From Taibaiella sp. KBW10 (GTDB lineage: Bacteria; Bacteroidota; Bacteroidia; Chitinophagales; Chitinophagaceae): DNA of 64,000 bases. Below the pieces are notes generated by a model. That model saw only the letters and a program-made list of their open reading frames with translations. It was not told the DNA's origin and made no database searches. The translations under genes were made by a program, and so were the position numbers. The DNA is taken from positions 463,111-527,110 of the forward strand of contig NZ_QAJI01000004.1 in assembly GCF_003852495.1 (NCBI RefSeq), read 5' to 3'. This document shows, one piece after another, positions 45,675 through 54,358 of the stretch (its first letter is position 1; each line of letters begins with the position of its first letter).

Positions 45675-47285
45675 TTATTGGTATTGGAGCACCAAAAATT
45701 CTGTGCCATAAGGATGGGTATGCGCATAGAGATCTTCAAAGAAACGCTGCCCGTAGGTCAGGTAAAAAGGTAAAAAAGTATCATAACGCTCCTGCAAACT
45801 GTCATTCGGAAAGGTATGTTCTTTTAAAGAACGGATCTGCTGTACCTTGTCGTCCATCTTTCGCTTAACCGCTTTTAAAATCTTTTTCTCCAAGACCAGT
45901 ACTTGCTTTTTCATTTTGGTAAACACTGCTTCTGCACTATGATGCAATTGATGGTCTAAACCGGATAGATCCGCTTTCGTAGCCATTTCCAATTGCTCCA
46001 GCTGAGCCTTTAGATCATTCACCTGCCAGGTATCATCACCATATTGTTGTACATATTGATTGATCAGCACTTCTGTCTTCTGAAATAATTCCGATAAAGA
46101 AATCTGCAATTTTTGTTGCAGCTCTATAGACTTACGCTCAATAATCAATGCCGATTGTCTTAAGACAATGGCCGGAAAAAATACCTGATAATGATGAAAC
46201 AGCGCCCTGAGCTGCATCCAGTAAGCCACTTCGCTGCCGCCGCCGATAAAGGCAACATTAGGCAAGATCGTTTCCTGGTAAAGCCCGCGCAGGATTACAT
46301 TGGGGCTAAAACGCTCGGGATGGTTATTTATTTCGGCACGCATAGCCGCGGCGTCAAATAAGAAATCCGTATTTAAAACTTGCCACTGCTCCCCTACCTG
46401 TTCTATACGCTCCCGGATATTATCCTTCATGTAAAAGAAATTGATGGGGCGAACAAATGCCTGTGCCGCATAAACAGCATTCAAATGGTCGGAGGTCTCG
46501 GTAACGATAGCCTGCGCGGAATGTTGGAACATTTCGTTTTCAATGACCGGGATAAAGGCTTTTTTGAACCGGTAATCATTCGCATCTAGCACGACCACAC
46601 CCAGAAAACCGAGCAATTCATTTACCATGATGCGTGTGGCCTGTGCAATGGTATGGCCACTGCTGTAAGCGGTACCGATGATGTGTTTGATCTGCTGCTC
46701 GGGAACGCCTACCGGCCCTAAAACCTGGAACAGTTCTTTGATCAACGGTTGCAGGTCATCGGTATGCATACTGCCTACCGCACCGGTCTGTGGAGTGTTC
46801 CAGCGATACGTATTATGATTATAGCGAAATACACCTAGCTCGTCCAGATCATTATCTTCTGAACCAATATAAAATACAGGTACAAAATTTTGATCGGGAT
46901 GTTTTGTTTTTAAATGCTGTGCGAGTTTCGCAGCATGAATTATTTTATAGATAAAATATAAATAACCCGTCATCAGGTTAGGCTGATGTGCGGTACAAAT
47001 GGTAAAGGTATTTTCCTGTTGTAAAGAAGCAATGTTTTGTCTTACGATATCTGCAGCCTCGATAGTGCTGTATTGTTCCTGTAAAACGGAGACCAAAACG
47101 CTGCGGTCTACCGGAAACTGTTGCCGCAACGACACGGCTTCTGCTAAACCCTGATCATCGGGTGTAAAGGTGTAAAATGGCTTTAAGCTTGGCGCTGCGG
47201 CAAGGTAATCTTTTACCAAAGCAGAAAAATAACCGGTCTCTTTTATTGGAAGATATTGCGCAATGCAGTCAGCTGGATTGTCCAT
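45675..47285 (-). CDS. bshC: Bacillithiol biosynthesis cysteine ligase BshC
   Basis: A 536-residue cytoplasmic protein. The Rossmann-like core has FTICTAHQPNLMTGYLYFIYKIIHAAKLA (about 95-123) and FVPVFYIGSEDNDLDELG (about 133-150), a helical middle follows, and a long coiled-coil region (about 395-495, LQISLSELFQKTEVLINQYVQQ) is typical of BshC. It attaches cysteine to GlcN-malate in the last step of bacillithiol synthesis. The bshA and bshB genes are not in the window. Promoter box at 47303-47310. Confidence 0.95.
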   Translation of the reverse strand: MDNPADCIAQYLPIKETGYFSALVKDYLAAAPSLKPFYTFTPDDQGLAEAVSLRQQFPVDRSVLVSVLQEQYSTIEAADIVRQNIASLQQENTFTICTAHQPNLMTGYLYFIYKIIHAAKLAQHLKTKHPDQNFVPVFYIGSEDNDLDELGVFRYNHNTYRWNTPQTGAVGSMHTDDLQPLIKELFQVLGPVGVPEQQIKHIIGTAYSSGHTIAQATRIMVNELLGFLGVVVLDANDYRFKKAFIPVIENEMFQHSAQAIVTETSDHLNAVYAAQAFVRPINFFYMKDNIRERIEQVGEQWQVLNTDFLFDAAAMRAEINNHPERFSPNVILRGLYQETILPNVAFIGGGSEVAYWMQLRALFHHYQVFFPAIVLRQSALIIERKSIELQQKLQISLSELFQKTEVLINQYVQQYGDDTWQVNDLKAQLEQLEMATKADLSGLDHQLHHSAEAVFTKMKKQVLVLEKKILKAVKRKMDDKVQQIRSLKEHTFPNDSLQERYDTFLPFYLTYGQRFFEDLYAHTHPYGTEFLVLQYQ

Positions 47286-47302
47286 TACAAAATTCGTTTG
47301 CG

Positions 47303-47310
47303 CAAAAATA
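47303..47310 (-). promoter_or_regulatory. Promoter -7 box (TATTTTTG) of bshC
   Basis: TAnnTTTG match on the minus strand; leader of about 13 bases. Confidence 0.45.
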
Positions 47311-47350
47311 GCAGAATAATAGCGAATGTAATCTGCAATTTTTTCCTAAA

Positions 47351-47380
47351 AAAAATTAGCCCCCGTATGGAGGCTAATTC
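47351..47380 (-). terminator. Terminator after citrate synthase
   Basis: AATTAGCC and GGCTAATT arms pair across the loop; on the minus strand the stem runs into eight T residues. Confidence 0.8.
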
Positions 47381-47401
47381 AATATAATTGTGATCAATAA
47401 A

Positions 47402-48721
47402 TTAATCTTCTTTTACTTCTCCTTTGATAAAGGCTTTGATCCAATGAGTATCTACAGACTTAGGACGCTCCAGAGGGAATCCTAAGGCTCTATCCCAACA
47501 TAAGCCGGCCAATACACCCAAAGAACGGCTTACACCGAAAATAACGGTATAAAACTCTTCTTCTACCAAACCAAAGTATTTCAGTAAAGCACCGCTATGA
47601 GCATCTACGTTAGGGAATGGATTTTTGATCTTACCGGTAGCACCTAAGATATCCGGAGCCACATCATATACATTCCATACCGTTTGTACCATAGGATCTT
47701 CAGGGCAATGCACTTTTGCAAATTCCATTTGTGCCGTAAAGCGCGGATCTGTTTTGCGCAATACTGCATGGCCATAGCCTGGTACTACTTTACCATCGGC
47801 TAAGGTTTTCTTGATATAGTCGCTGATCTGCTCTTTACTTGGTGCCTGAGTACTCAATTCAGCACACATTTCTTCGATCCATTTGACCACTTCCTGATTG
47901 GCTAAACCATGTAAAGGACCTGCCAAACCATTCATACCGGAAGCGAAACAAAGATAAGGATCAGATAAAGCAGAACCTACCAAATGCGTAGCATGTGCAG
48001 AAACGTTACCCCCTTCATGATCGGCGTGGATGGTTAAATATAAACGCATCAAGGCATAAAATCCTTTATTGTCATAACCCAGCATATGAGCAAAATTACC
48101 CGCCCAATCTAACATTCCGTCCGGTTGGATATGATCACCATTTTTATATTTTCTGCGATAGATATAAGCTGCGATGCGCGGTAAACGGGCAATCAGGTTC
48201 ATACAATCTTCAAATATGAAAGACCAATAATCCTTTTTATTGATTCCGTTAGCGTATTCTTTAGCAAAGATGGATTCTTTTTGTAAGGCAGTGATGGCAA
48301 TAGAAAATTGCGTCATCGGATGGGTGCCCACCGGCAATTTTTCAATTACATCAAATACATAATTCGGTACATGAGATTTTCTCGCGAAGGTAGCAGACAA
48401 ATGGTCTACATCTTCAGCCGTAGGTAACTCTCCGATCAACATTAAATAAAATAAGCCTTCCGGTAAGGGTTCTGTACCGCCGGGTGCTTTAGGTAATTTT
48501 TCTCTTAATTCCGGTATCGAATATCCTCTAAAGCGGATGCCTTCCTCTGCGTCAAGTAAAGATGTTTCTGTGATTAGCCCCACAATACCTCTCATACCCT
48601 GATAAGCCTGTGCAATTGTCGTCTCTCCTAAAACTTTATTTCCGTGCTCCGCAATAATTGTTTTGATTTCCGCTGCTACTGAATCAGCTTTTACTTTAAA
48701 CCTGTCTTTTACGAGTCCCAT
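47402..48721 (-). CDS. gltA: Citrate synthase
   Basis: A 439-residue TCA-cycle enzyme that condenses acetyl-CoA and oxaloacetate. Active-site segments are HADHEGGNVSAHATHLVGSALSDPY (His), GLAGPLHGLANQEV (His) and GYGHAVLRKTDPRFTAQMEFA, with a C-terminal Asp in DAHSGALLKYFG. It is longer at the N-terminus than the short bacterial form. It has an uncommon promoter setting: a 28-bp palindrome upstream of the -7 box and a hairpin at the very 5' end of the transcript. Confidence 0.97.
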   Translation of the reverse strand: MGLVKDRFKVKADSVAAEIKTIIAEHGNKVLGETTIAQAYQGMRGIVGLITETSLLDAEEGIRFRGYSIPELREKLPKAPGGTEPLPEGLFYLMLIGELPTAEDVDHLSATFARKSHVPNYVFDVIEKLPVGTHPMTQFSIAITALQKESIFAKEYANGINKKDYWSFIFEDCMNLIARLPRIAAYIYRRKYKNGDHIQPDGMLDWAGNFAHMLGYDNKGFYALMRLYLTIHADHEGGNVSAHATHLVGSALSDPYLCFASGMNGLAGPLHGLANQEVVKWIEEMCAELSTQAPSKEQISDYIKKTLADGKVVPGYGHAVLRKTDPRFTAQMEFAKVHCPEDPMVQTVWNVYDVAPDILGATGKIKNPFPNVDAHSGALLKYFGLVEEEFYTVIFGVSRSLGVLAGLCWDRALGFPLERPKSVDTHWIKAFIKGEVKED

Positions 48722-48746
48722 ATTAAGTTTTTATTTATGAAAAATT

Positions 48747-48770
48747 CCACTCAATTTCTTTTTTGAGCGG
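48747..48770 (-). promoter_or_regulatory. 5'-end hairpin in the gltA leader
   Basis: CCGCTCAA pairs with TTGAGTGG on the minus strand (one G-U pair) across 8 bases. The predicted transcript starts near 48768, so the hairpin sits at its 5' end and may protect the mRNA. Confidence 0.4.
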
Positions 48771-48772
48771 TA

Positions 48773-48780
48773 CAAAGTTA
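48773..48780 (-). promoter_or_regulatory. Promoter -7 box (TAACTTTG) of gltA
   Basis: Exact TAnnTTTG match on the minus strand, with a leader of about 47 bases. Confidence 0.6.
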
Positions 48781-48792
48781 ACTAATTATCAT

Positions 48793-48820
48793 AGAAATCG
48801 GAAGAGCTCTTCTGATTTCT
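48793..48820. promoter_or_regulatory. 28-bp near-perfect palindrome between PD40 gene and gltA promoter
   Basis: AGAAATC(G/A)GAAGAG and its complement meet with no spacer and one mismatched pair. It lies 30 bases after the PD40 gene stop and across the gltA -33 region. It can be read as a terminator for the PD40 gene or an operator for gltA. Confidence 0.5.
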
Positions 48821-48849
48821 TAACAATATAAAAATATACCATACATAAG

Positions 48850-50739
48850 CTATTCTATATATTCTAAGGTAAAAGAAACGATACCCGTTTCCTGCTTATT
48901 TTCTTCCGGAAATGCCGCATTTTGCGACAGCTCCCACACATTATTGGTCAGGTACTCTTCCGTAACCCCTATCTTATATAAACATTCTTTTAAAACTTTT
49001 GAATAGTCATGTAACAAGCCCGTATCCGTAAGGCCTACATAACTGTTCATTTCCAATCCTACAATCTTACCGGAATAAGGTTTTAAAGCCCTGCTGATTG
49101 CAATACAAAAACTGTCGTTACGCAAGAGCGCACTATCTTTCATGTTTAGGGTCAGCAAAACAATATTTTTCTTATTGGGCACATACCCTTCAGGTACCAA
49201 ACGGCATTGCAACGTATCCATAACCCGGAGCGTAGAAAGCGTTATCGTATCGGTCCATGATTTATAATAGTTATGGTTAATGGCCAGGCCATAGCGATTA
49301 CCTGCGGGTAAAGTGGCATAAAAACTACCATCTCCACGGTTACTTTTCAAGGTATACAATACCTTTTCACGGACTAGATCGGTGATGGTAATCGTTGCTT
49401 TACTGAGCTGGCTTTCCGTTTCATAATCGGTAACCAAACCATACAATATAGCCATAGGTAAGGGTTTCAAGTGTTGGGGCAATTCGGCTTTATAGAGATC
49501 TAAGCCCCCAAAACCACCGGCCCGGTTTGAAGCAAAATAAAGTGTATTGCCTTCTATCGTTACCGTACCACAGAACTCGTCATCAGTTGAATTGATCGGT
49601 GTGCCCAGGTTCATGGCTTTCGTCCATTTACCATCTGCCTGCCTGACGGCCTCATACATATCATATCCCCCAAAACCCGTGTGTCCGTTAGAAGCAAAAA
49701 ATAAAGTCTTGTTGTCGGCAGCAATCACCGGGCTCATCTCATCTTTATCAGTATTGATTTCCGGTCCCAGATTCTCGGGTACCTGCCAATACCCCTCTTT
49801 AAAATAACTTACCCAGATATCTTTCCCACCATATCCACCCGGACGATTACTGACAAAGTATAAAGCCGTTTCATCGGTCGACAGTGCCGGCATACCTTCA
49901 AAAGCAGTCGTGTTGATGGTATACCCGAAAGGACGTGGTGTAGACCAGCCTTTAGCAGTGGCATAAGACAAATACAGATCGCAGCCGCCCATCTCCCAGC
50001 CGTTCGGGCTGCGGTTATCGCACTTTTGATAAATCATGTATTTTTCATTGAAAGAACGGATCTGTGCGCCTTCTGGATTAGGGGAATTTAAGGGGAAGCC
50101 AAGATCGGCCGATCGGGACCATACCCCGCAACTATCCAGACGGGTGATGAAAAAATCTTCGTTGACACCGGCACTTCTGCGGGTAAAGATAAGATCATTG
50201 CTGAGTACCGAAAAAGAAGGGAAATAATCATCTTCCGCACTATTCACGCTATCTCCCAGGTTCACGACCTTGACATTATGCTTGTTATACCCGATCAATC
50301 GACCAAAATCAATGGAACGCTGCAAGGCGGCCACTTCTGTTTTTAACTGGGGCTTGGCATTAACCGGCATTTGATAGGTTCGTAAAACCGATCCTGCTTT
50401 TTCCGCGTTACCGGAACGAAATAGTGCATTAGCCCAGGGAATAGCAAATAACTGAGTGCCTCCCGAACAGGATTTTGTTCCGGACTCAAATATATAAGCG
50501 GCATCAAGATATCGTCCCTGGTCAAAATAATATTTACCCACAACACCATACACATAGGGAGCGTGTACCGCAGCCGCAAGGGCTTTCTTGTAGAAATTTT
50601 CTGCTTTCTTGGATTTGCCTTCGTTTAAGAAAGTATTGGCTTTGTTTAAATAGCGGTCCGCCATTGCCGAGCCTGATTGAGCATAAGTTTGCTCAAAAGC
50701 CGTTAACAGAAACACTAATATAATACAATACCTAAACAA
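48850..50739 (-). CDS. TPR / PD40 beta-propeller protein with a degenerate OmpA-like end
   Basis: A 629-residue exported protein. Signal peptide about 1-20 (TYA-Q), a TPR-like helical region (about 25-115, KANTFLNEGKSKKAENFYKKALAA), then a beta-propeller of PD40/WD40-like repeats (about 160-420) with repeated LYFVSNRPGGYGGKDIWVS-type blades. A carboxypeptidase-regulatory-like beta domain (about 435-520) follows. The C-terminus (525-629) has OmpA-like topology but lacks the canonical peptidoglycan-binding Asp and Arg motif. Similar proteins (PorE type) belong to the T9SS envelope. Start is TTG at 50739, since no ATG precedes the signal peptide. It follows the proline dehydrogenase gene by 23 bases. 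Confidence 0.88.
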   Translation of the reverse strand: MFRYCIILVFLLTAFEQTYAQSGSAMADRYLNKANTFLNEGKSKKAENFYKKALAAAVHAPYVYGVVGKYYFDQGRYLDAAYIFESGTKSCSGGTQLFAIPWANALFRSGNAEKAGSVLRTYQMPVNAKPQLKTEVAALQRSIDFGRLIGYNKHNVKVVNLGDSVNSAEDDYFPSFSVLSNDLIFTRRSAGVNEDFFITRLDSCGVWSRSADLGFPLNSPNPEGAQIRSFNEKYMIYQKCDNRSPNGWEMGGCDLYLSYATAKGWSTPRPFGYTINTTAFEGMPALSTDETALYFVSNRPGGYGGKDIWVSYFKEGYWQVPENLGPEINTDKDEMSPVIAADNKTLFFASNGHTGFGGYDMYEAVRQADGKWTKAMNLGTPINSTDDEFCGTVTIEGNTLYFASNRAGGFGGLDLYKAELPQHLKPLPMAILYGLVTDYETESQLSKATITITDLVREKVLYTLKSNRGDGSFYATLPAGNRYGLAINHNYYKSWTDTITLSTLRVMDTLQCRLVPEGYVPNKKNIVLLTLNMKDSALLRNDSFCIAISRALKPYSGKIVGLEMNSYVGLTDTGLLHDYSKVLKECLYKIGVTEEYLTNNVWELSQNAAFPEENKQETGIVSFTLEYIE

Positions 50740-50762
50740 TATGTGGATGATTGATTTGTGTG

Positions 50763-51929
50763 TTAAGATTTTCTTCGCTGCATTTCTCTTTTGATCAGCG
50801 ACAATTCTCTGCCGGTCTGTCCTTTTACAGAAGTATTTTCCTGTGCCCGGCGCATGAGGTAAGGGATCACATCTTTTACCGGACCATAAGGCAGGTATTT
50901 AGAAGCATGATAGCCTTCATTCGCCAGGTTAAAGGTCATGTTATCGCTCATGCCAAATAACTGTGCAAAATATACTTTATCCGTATTGTTGGGTAAACCT
51001 TGTTGTTTTAAGATATCGGCGGCGATCAGGCAACTGTCTTCGTTATGGGTACCGATAAAGGTAGCAATATCCTGATGATGGTGCAGGCAATAATGCACTG
51101 CAGCATTATAATCCTTGTCCGTAGCCTCTTTATTGGCCTGAATGGGACTTAAATAACCCATCTCCATGGCACGGTTTCTTTCCTTTTCCATATAAGCGCC
51201 CCGTACCAGCTTTGCTCCTAAGATAAAGCCTTTGGCCTTTGCTTTCTCATGCGATTTTTTTAGGAATTCGAGCCTGTCGTGACAGTATAGCTGAAAGGTA
51301 TTAAATACAGTAACCTTTCCTTTATTATACTGCTCCATCATGGCATCGGTAAGATCATCCACCGGTTTTTGTATCCAGGATTCTTCTGCATCAACCAGGA
51401 TCATCAGCTGATGATCGTTGGCCACACTGCAGATGGCATCAATGCGGTCTTTTACCCTGTCATACTCTTTAGTCTCTTCGGGCGTTAAGGGTGTTTGTGC
51501 ATGCAACTTTTCTAATAATCCGAAACGGGCAAAGCCGGTAATCTTTATCGGAATGAATGGGATATTCTTTTGCGAGGCCGCATATTGAATCGCTTTAATA
51601 AATTCGGGAACGGCTTTATCAAACTCTGCTTCTCCATGTTTTCCTTCTACCCCGTAATCCAAAGCTACCCCGACATTATACTGCGCCAGCATATGTGCTG
51701 TAGCCGCTACTTCCTGTAAGGTTTCCCCGCCACAAAACTGTTCAAAAATAGTTCGCTTGATAATACCCTCTACAGGCAGGTTTATCTTTAAAGCCACACT
51801 GGTAAAGGCGATTCCTATTTTCGTAAGCGTAGAAGACGACATAGAAGAAAATAAGAAATGGGCTTGCTTAAGTTGTTTGTTGTTTTTATAGCGAAATGCT
51901 ACTTCAGTATTGTCGAACGAAAGAGACAT
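50763..51929 (-). CDS. Proline dehydrogenase
   Basis: A 388-residue FAD-dependent enzyme that oxidises proline to pyrroline-5-carboxylate. The TIM-barrel segments are YNVGVALDYGVEGKHG, FIPIKITGFARFGLLEKL, LMILVDAEESWIQKPVDD, NTFQLYCHDRLEFL and GAKLVRGAYMEKERNRA (FAD-binding Arg), plus IATFIGTHNEDSC and FAQLFGMSDN. It is the monofunctional form, without the P5C dehydrogenase of PutA. ATG 51929 is preferred; an upstream start at 51968 lies at the promoter. It is probably co-transcribed with the PD40 gene. Confidence 0.95.
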   Translation of the reverse strand: MSLSFDNTEVAFRYKNNKQLKQAHFLFSSMSSSTLTKIGIAFTSVALKINLPVEGIIKRTIFEQFCGGETLQEVAATAHMLAQYNVGVALDYGVEGKHGEAEFDKAVPEFIKAIQYAASQKNIPFIPIKITGFARFGLLEKLHAQTPLTPEETKEYDRVKDRIDAICSVANDHQLMILVDAEESWIQKPVDDLTDAMMEQYNKGKVTVFNTFQLYCHDRLEFLKKSHEKAKAKGFILGAKLVRGAYMEKERNRAMEMGYLSPIQANKEATDKDYNAAVHYCLHHHQDIATFIGTHNEDSCLIAADILKQQGLPNNTDKVYFAQLFGMSDNMTFNLANEGYHASKYLPYGPVKDVIPYLMRRAQENTSVKGQTGRELSLIKREMQRRKS

Positions 51930-51965
51930 TATAAAAATAAATTTATAAGATATAAGATTTAAACG

Positions 51966-51973
51966 CAAATATA
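51966..51973 (-). promoter_or_regulatory. Promoter -7 box (TATATTTG) of the proline dehydrogenase gene
   Basis: TAnnTTTG match on the minus strand; it is divergent from the plsC promoter box about 70 bases away. Confidence 0.55.
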
Positions 51974-52039
51974 AAACAAAATGAAGCTTTAAAAGATTTT
52001 AAAATACAAGTTTTTAATTCACATTCTTAATGTAAGCTG

Positions 52040-52047
52040 TACCTTTG
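52040..52047 (+). promoter_or_regulatory. Promoter -7 box (TACCTTTG) of the plsC operon
   Basis: Exact consensus. It overlaps an upstream in-frame ATG at 52045, so the true start is 52072. Confidence 0.6.
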
Positions 52048-52071
52048 CCCCTAAACGTTTATATCCTCATA

Positions 52072-52815
52072 ATGAATATATTCAAACGCGTATTCGGTCA
52101 TCTCTATTTTGTATATGGGATGATTCTGTTTTTTATCACTATGCTGATTGCCCTTATTCCGGCAAGTATAGCCCTGTTGTTTCCCGAACCAAGGCGCGCC
52201 AAAATCATCCACCCCACTTACAAAATATGGATGAGTATTTTTTTACCCCTTGTCGGCTGCCCGGTAAGAAGGACCGGTAAAGCTCATTTTAAGAAAGGCG
52301 AAAACTATGTGGTCGTCATCAATCATAATTCCTTAGTAGACATTCCGGTATCCATGCCATGGGTGCCTGGTCCCAATAAAACGCTGGCCAAAATTGAAAT
52401 GACAAAAGTGCCTTTATTTGGCATTATTTACCGGGCCGGTTCTATCCTCGTAGACCGCAAGAATGACCGCAGCCGTAATGAAAGTCTGACCAAGATGCAA
52501 GAAACCTTAAAAATGGGATTGCACCTGACCTTATACCCGGAAGGCACCCGAAACAAAACGGACAAACCCTTACAACCCTTCTATGACGGCGCTTTTATGA
52601 ATGCTATTATGGCACAGAAACCCATTATTCCGGGTCTGATATTTAGTACAAAAGAAATCTTGCCGCATCATATTAAACTTTGGGCCTGGCCAAAAACCAT
52701 TCGGATTCACTTCCTGGAACCTATACCTACTGCGGGTTTGGAACTAAAAGATAAAAAAGTGCTCAAGGAGCAGGTATACGCAATCATGGAACAACATTAT
52801 CGTACAAATCGTTAG
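52072..52815 (+). CDS. plsC: 1-acyl-sn-glycerol-3-phosphate acyltransferase
   Basis: A 247-residue membrane-associated acyltransferase that makes phosphatidate from lysophosphatidate. An N-terminal hydrophobic stretch (about 15-37) anchors it. The catalytic HX4D motif is His85-Asp90 (NHNSLVD), followed by GSILVDRKN and YPEGTRN (about 157-163, glycerol phosphate binding), then PIIPGLIF. It is the first gene of a four-gene operon ending with a kdsC-like gene, so envelope lipid synthesis is a plausible theme. Confidence 0.95.
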   Translation: MNIFKRVFGHLYFVYGMILFFITMLIALIPASIALLFPEPRRAKIIHPTYKIWMSIFLPLVGCPVRRTGKAHFKKGENYVVVINHNSLVDIPVSMPWVPGPNKTLAKIEMTKVPLFGIIYRAGSILVDRKNDRSRNESLTKMQETLKMGLHLTLYPEGTRNKTDKPLQPFYDGAFMNAIMAQKPIIPGLIFSTKEILPHHIKLWAWPKTIRIHFLEPIPTAGLELKDKKVLKEQVYAIMEQHYRTNR

Positions 52816-52819
52816 GCTT

Positions 52820-53587
52820 ATGAAAGTAGTGCTGCTGGGTACGGGTAATATCGCGCATTTTTTTGCACAGCAATTATCCTCACATCCGGACATAAACATC
52901 GTACAACTATACAACAGGACGCTGGAAAGTGGTCTGGTATTAAGCCAGGCTTACGGCATTCCGATCGTACAACAAATAGAAGCCATTGATACAACGGCAG
53001 ATGTCTACATCTTTTGTGTCAAAGACAGTGCAATCGCGGCGCTGGCAGATGCCCTACCCTTAAAAGGTAAACTTGCCGTGCATTGTGCCGGTTCGCAACC
53101 CTTGTCGATCCTGGAAGGTTGTAGTGAGCAAAATGCGGTCATCTGGCCCGTTTATTCCATCAATAAACACAACTTGCCACAACACCGCGACGTTCCTCTA
53201 ATCGTAGAAGGAAATCAGGAAGCCGCGCTGCAAAAGGCGCTTTACTTAGCCGAACGTCTCTCCGATCGCAGCACCGCAGTGAATTACCAGCAAAGGCAAT
53301 ATATGCACCTGAATGCGGTTATTGCGAATAATTTCACCAATCACTTATTGGCCATTTGTACAAAAATCAGCGCGGAACAACAAGTTCCTTTTAACTTTCT
53401 GCTGCCTATTATTACACAAACCCTGCAACAAGTGGAACAACACCCGCCTGAACAATTGCAGACGGGACCCGCTATCAGAAAGGATATCCCGACGATGGAG
53501 GCGCATATCCGATTACTAAAGGATCATCCCGAATGGGCTGCTGTTTATGAAAGTATTAGTGCCTCTATTTTAAAAATGTATTCGTAA
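52820..53587 (+). CDS. Rossmann-like / DUF2520 domain protein
   Basis: A 255-residue protein. The N-terminal NAD(P)-binding domain has MKVVLLGTGNIAHFFAQQL (GxGxxA type) and strands IFCVKDSAIAALA and LAVHCAGSQPLSILEG. The C-terminal DUF2520 helical domain contains YMHLNAVIANNFTNHLLAICTKI. It resembles ketopantoate/6-phosphogluconate-type dehydrogenases, but its substrate is unknown. In many Bacteroidota it sits next to kdsC; here a HEAT gene lies between. The TAA stop overlaps the next ATG by one base. Confidence 0.9.
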   Translation: MKVVLLGTGNIAHFFAQQLSSHPDINIVQLYNRTLESGLVLSQAYGIPIVQQIEAIDTTADVYIFCVKDSAIAALADALPLKGKLAVHCAGSQPLSILEGCSEQNAVIWPVYSINKHNLPQHRDVPLIVEGNQEAALQKALYLAERLSDRSTAVNYQQRQYMHLNAVIANNFTNHLLAICTKISAEQQVPFNFLLPIITQTLQQVEQHPPEQLQTGPAIRKDIPTMEAHIRLLKDHPEWAAVYESISASILKMYS

Positions 53588-54351
53588 TGGCCTATTACGA
53601 TTTACCTAAAGAGGCTCGTGCAGATTTGTTCCGGGAAATGACTGCCCTTATAGAAAAGGAAACCCATCAGGGAACATGGCACACAACCTATACCTACCTG
53701 CAGGATGAGGATACCTACATCCGCAAAAATGCTTATCTTGCCTTGGGTAAAGTATCAAAACGCAATGCTGTAGCAAAGGTAAATGCCCTTATGCGCTTAG
53801 AACAGTTGCTTGATGATACGAATCCGCTGGTGCGGCAAACGGTAATTAATGCTGCCGGTGAAATCGGTTGTTTCGATTTCGAAGCGGTATCTTTCTTTTT
53901 TGATAAGGGCCTCTTCGATCCTCACCATAGAGTAAGAAACGCGGTGATCGGATCTATTAAGAAAATGAGTGAAAAGAATCCGGTACCGGTATTGGCCTAT
54001 GCAGCCCGCTTTTTACAGCATGAAGATTATGAGATACGCAGGGAGATTGTACATGGTATCGAACTAAGAGGAAGAACCCATCCGGAAGACATTTTACCCT
54101 TATTGCGGGTATTGGAGCAGGATACCAAAGCCAGGGTACGCAATACCCTAGTTCATGTACTGGGGCAGATTGCCTACAAAAAAGGTTGCCTGGAAACGGT
54201 ATGTGCCGATTTAAAGCAACATTGGCAAAACAAAAAGCTTATTGCCGATGCTTTGGCCGAAATTATCGATGTGCACCATCGTTACCGTAACTTTTCTTTT
54301 TACACACAAGAGCAGGCTCGGAACTATATTGAACACTATTTTAGAAATTAA
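53587..54351 (+). CDS. HEAT-repeat protein
   Basis: A 254-residue protein made largely of HEAT repeats: paired helices such as DTYIRKNAYLALGKVSKRN, NPLVRQTVINAAGEIG, HHRVRNAVIGSIKKMSEKN, DYEIRREIVHGIELRG and KARVRNTLVHVLGQI, spaced about 35-40 residues. This forms a superhelical binding surface, with a scaffolding role inferred. No catalytic motif or signal peptide is visible. The stop and start overlap with the upstream gene, and the kdsC-like gene starts 8 bases downstream. Confidence 0.93.
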   Translation: MAYYDLPKEARADLFREMTALIEKETHQGTWHTTYTYLQDEDTYIRKNAYLALGKVSKRNAVAKVNALMRLEQLLDDTNPLVRQTVINAAGEIGCFDFEAVSFFFDKGLFDPHHRVRNAVIGSIKKMSEKNPVPVLAYAARFLQHEDYEIRREIVHGIELRGRTHPEDILPLLRVLEQDTKARVRNTLVHVLGQIAYKKGCLETVCADLKQHWQNKKLIADALAEIIDVHHRYRNFSFYTQEQARNYIEHYFRN

Positions 54352-54358
54352 TCAGACT

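Noticed and set aside
48797..48807. ATCGGAAGAGC resembles the start of a sequencing adapter
   Set aside because: Eleven bases match, but they form part of a natural palindrome and the flanks do not continue the adapter.
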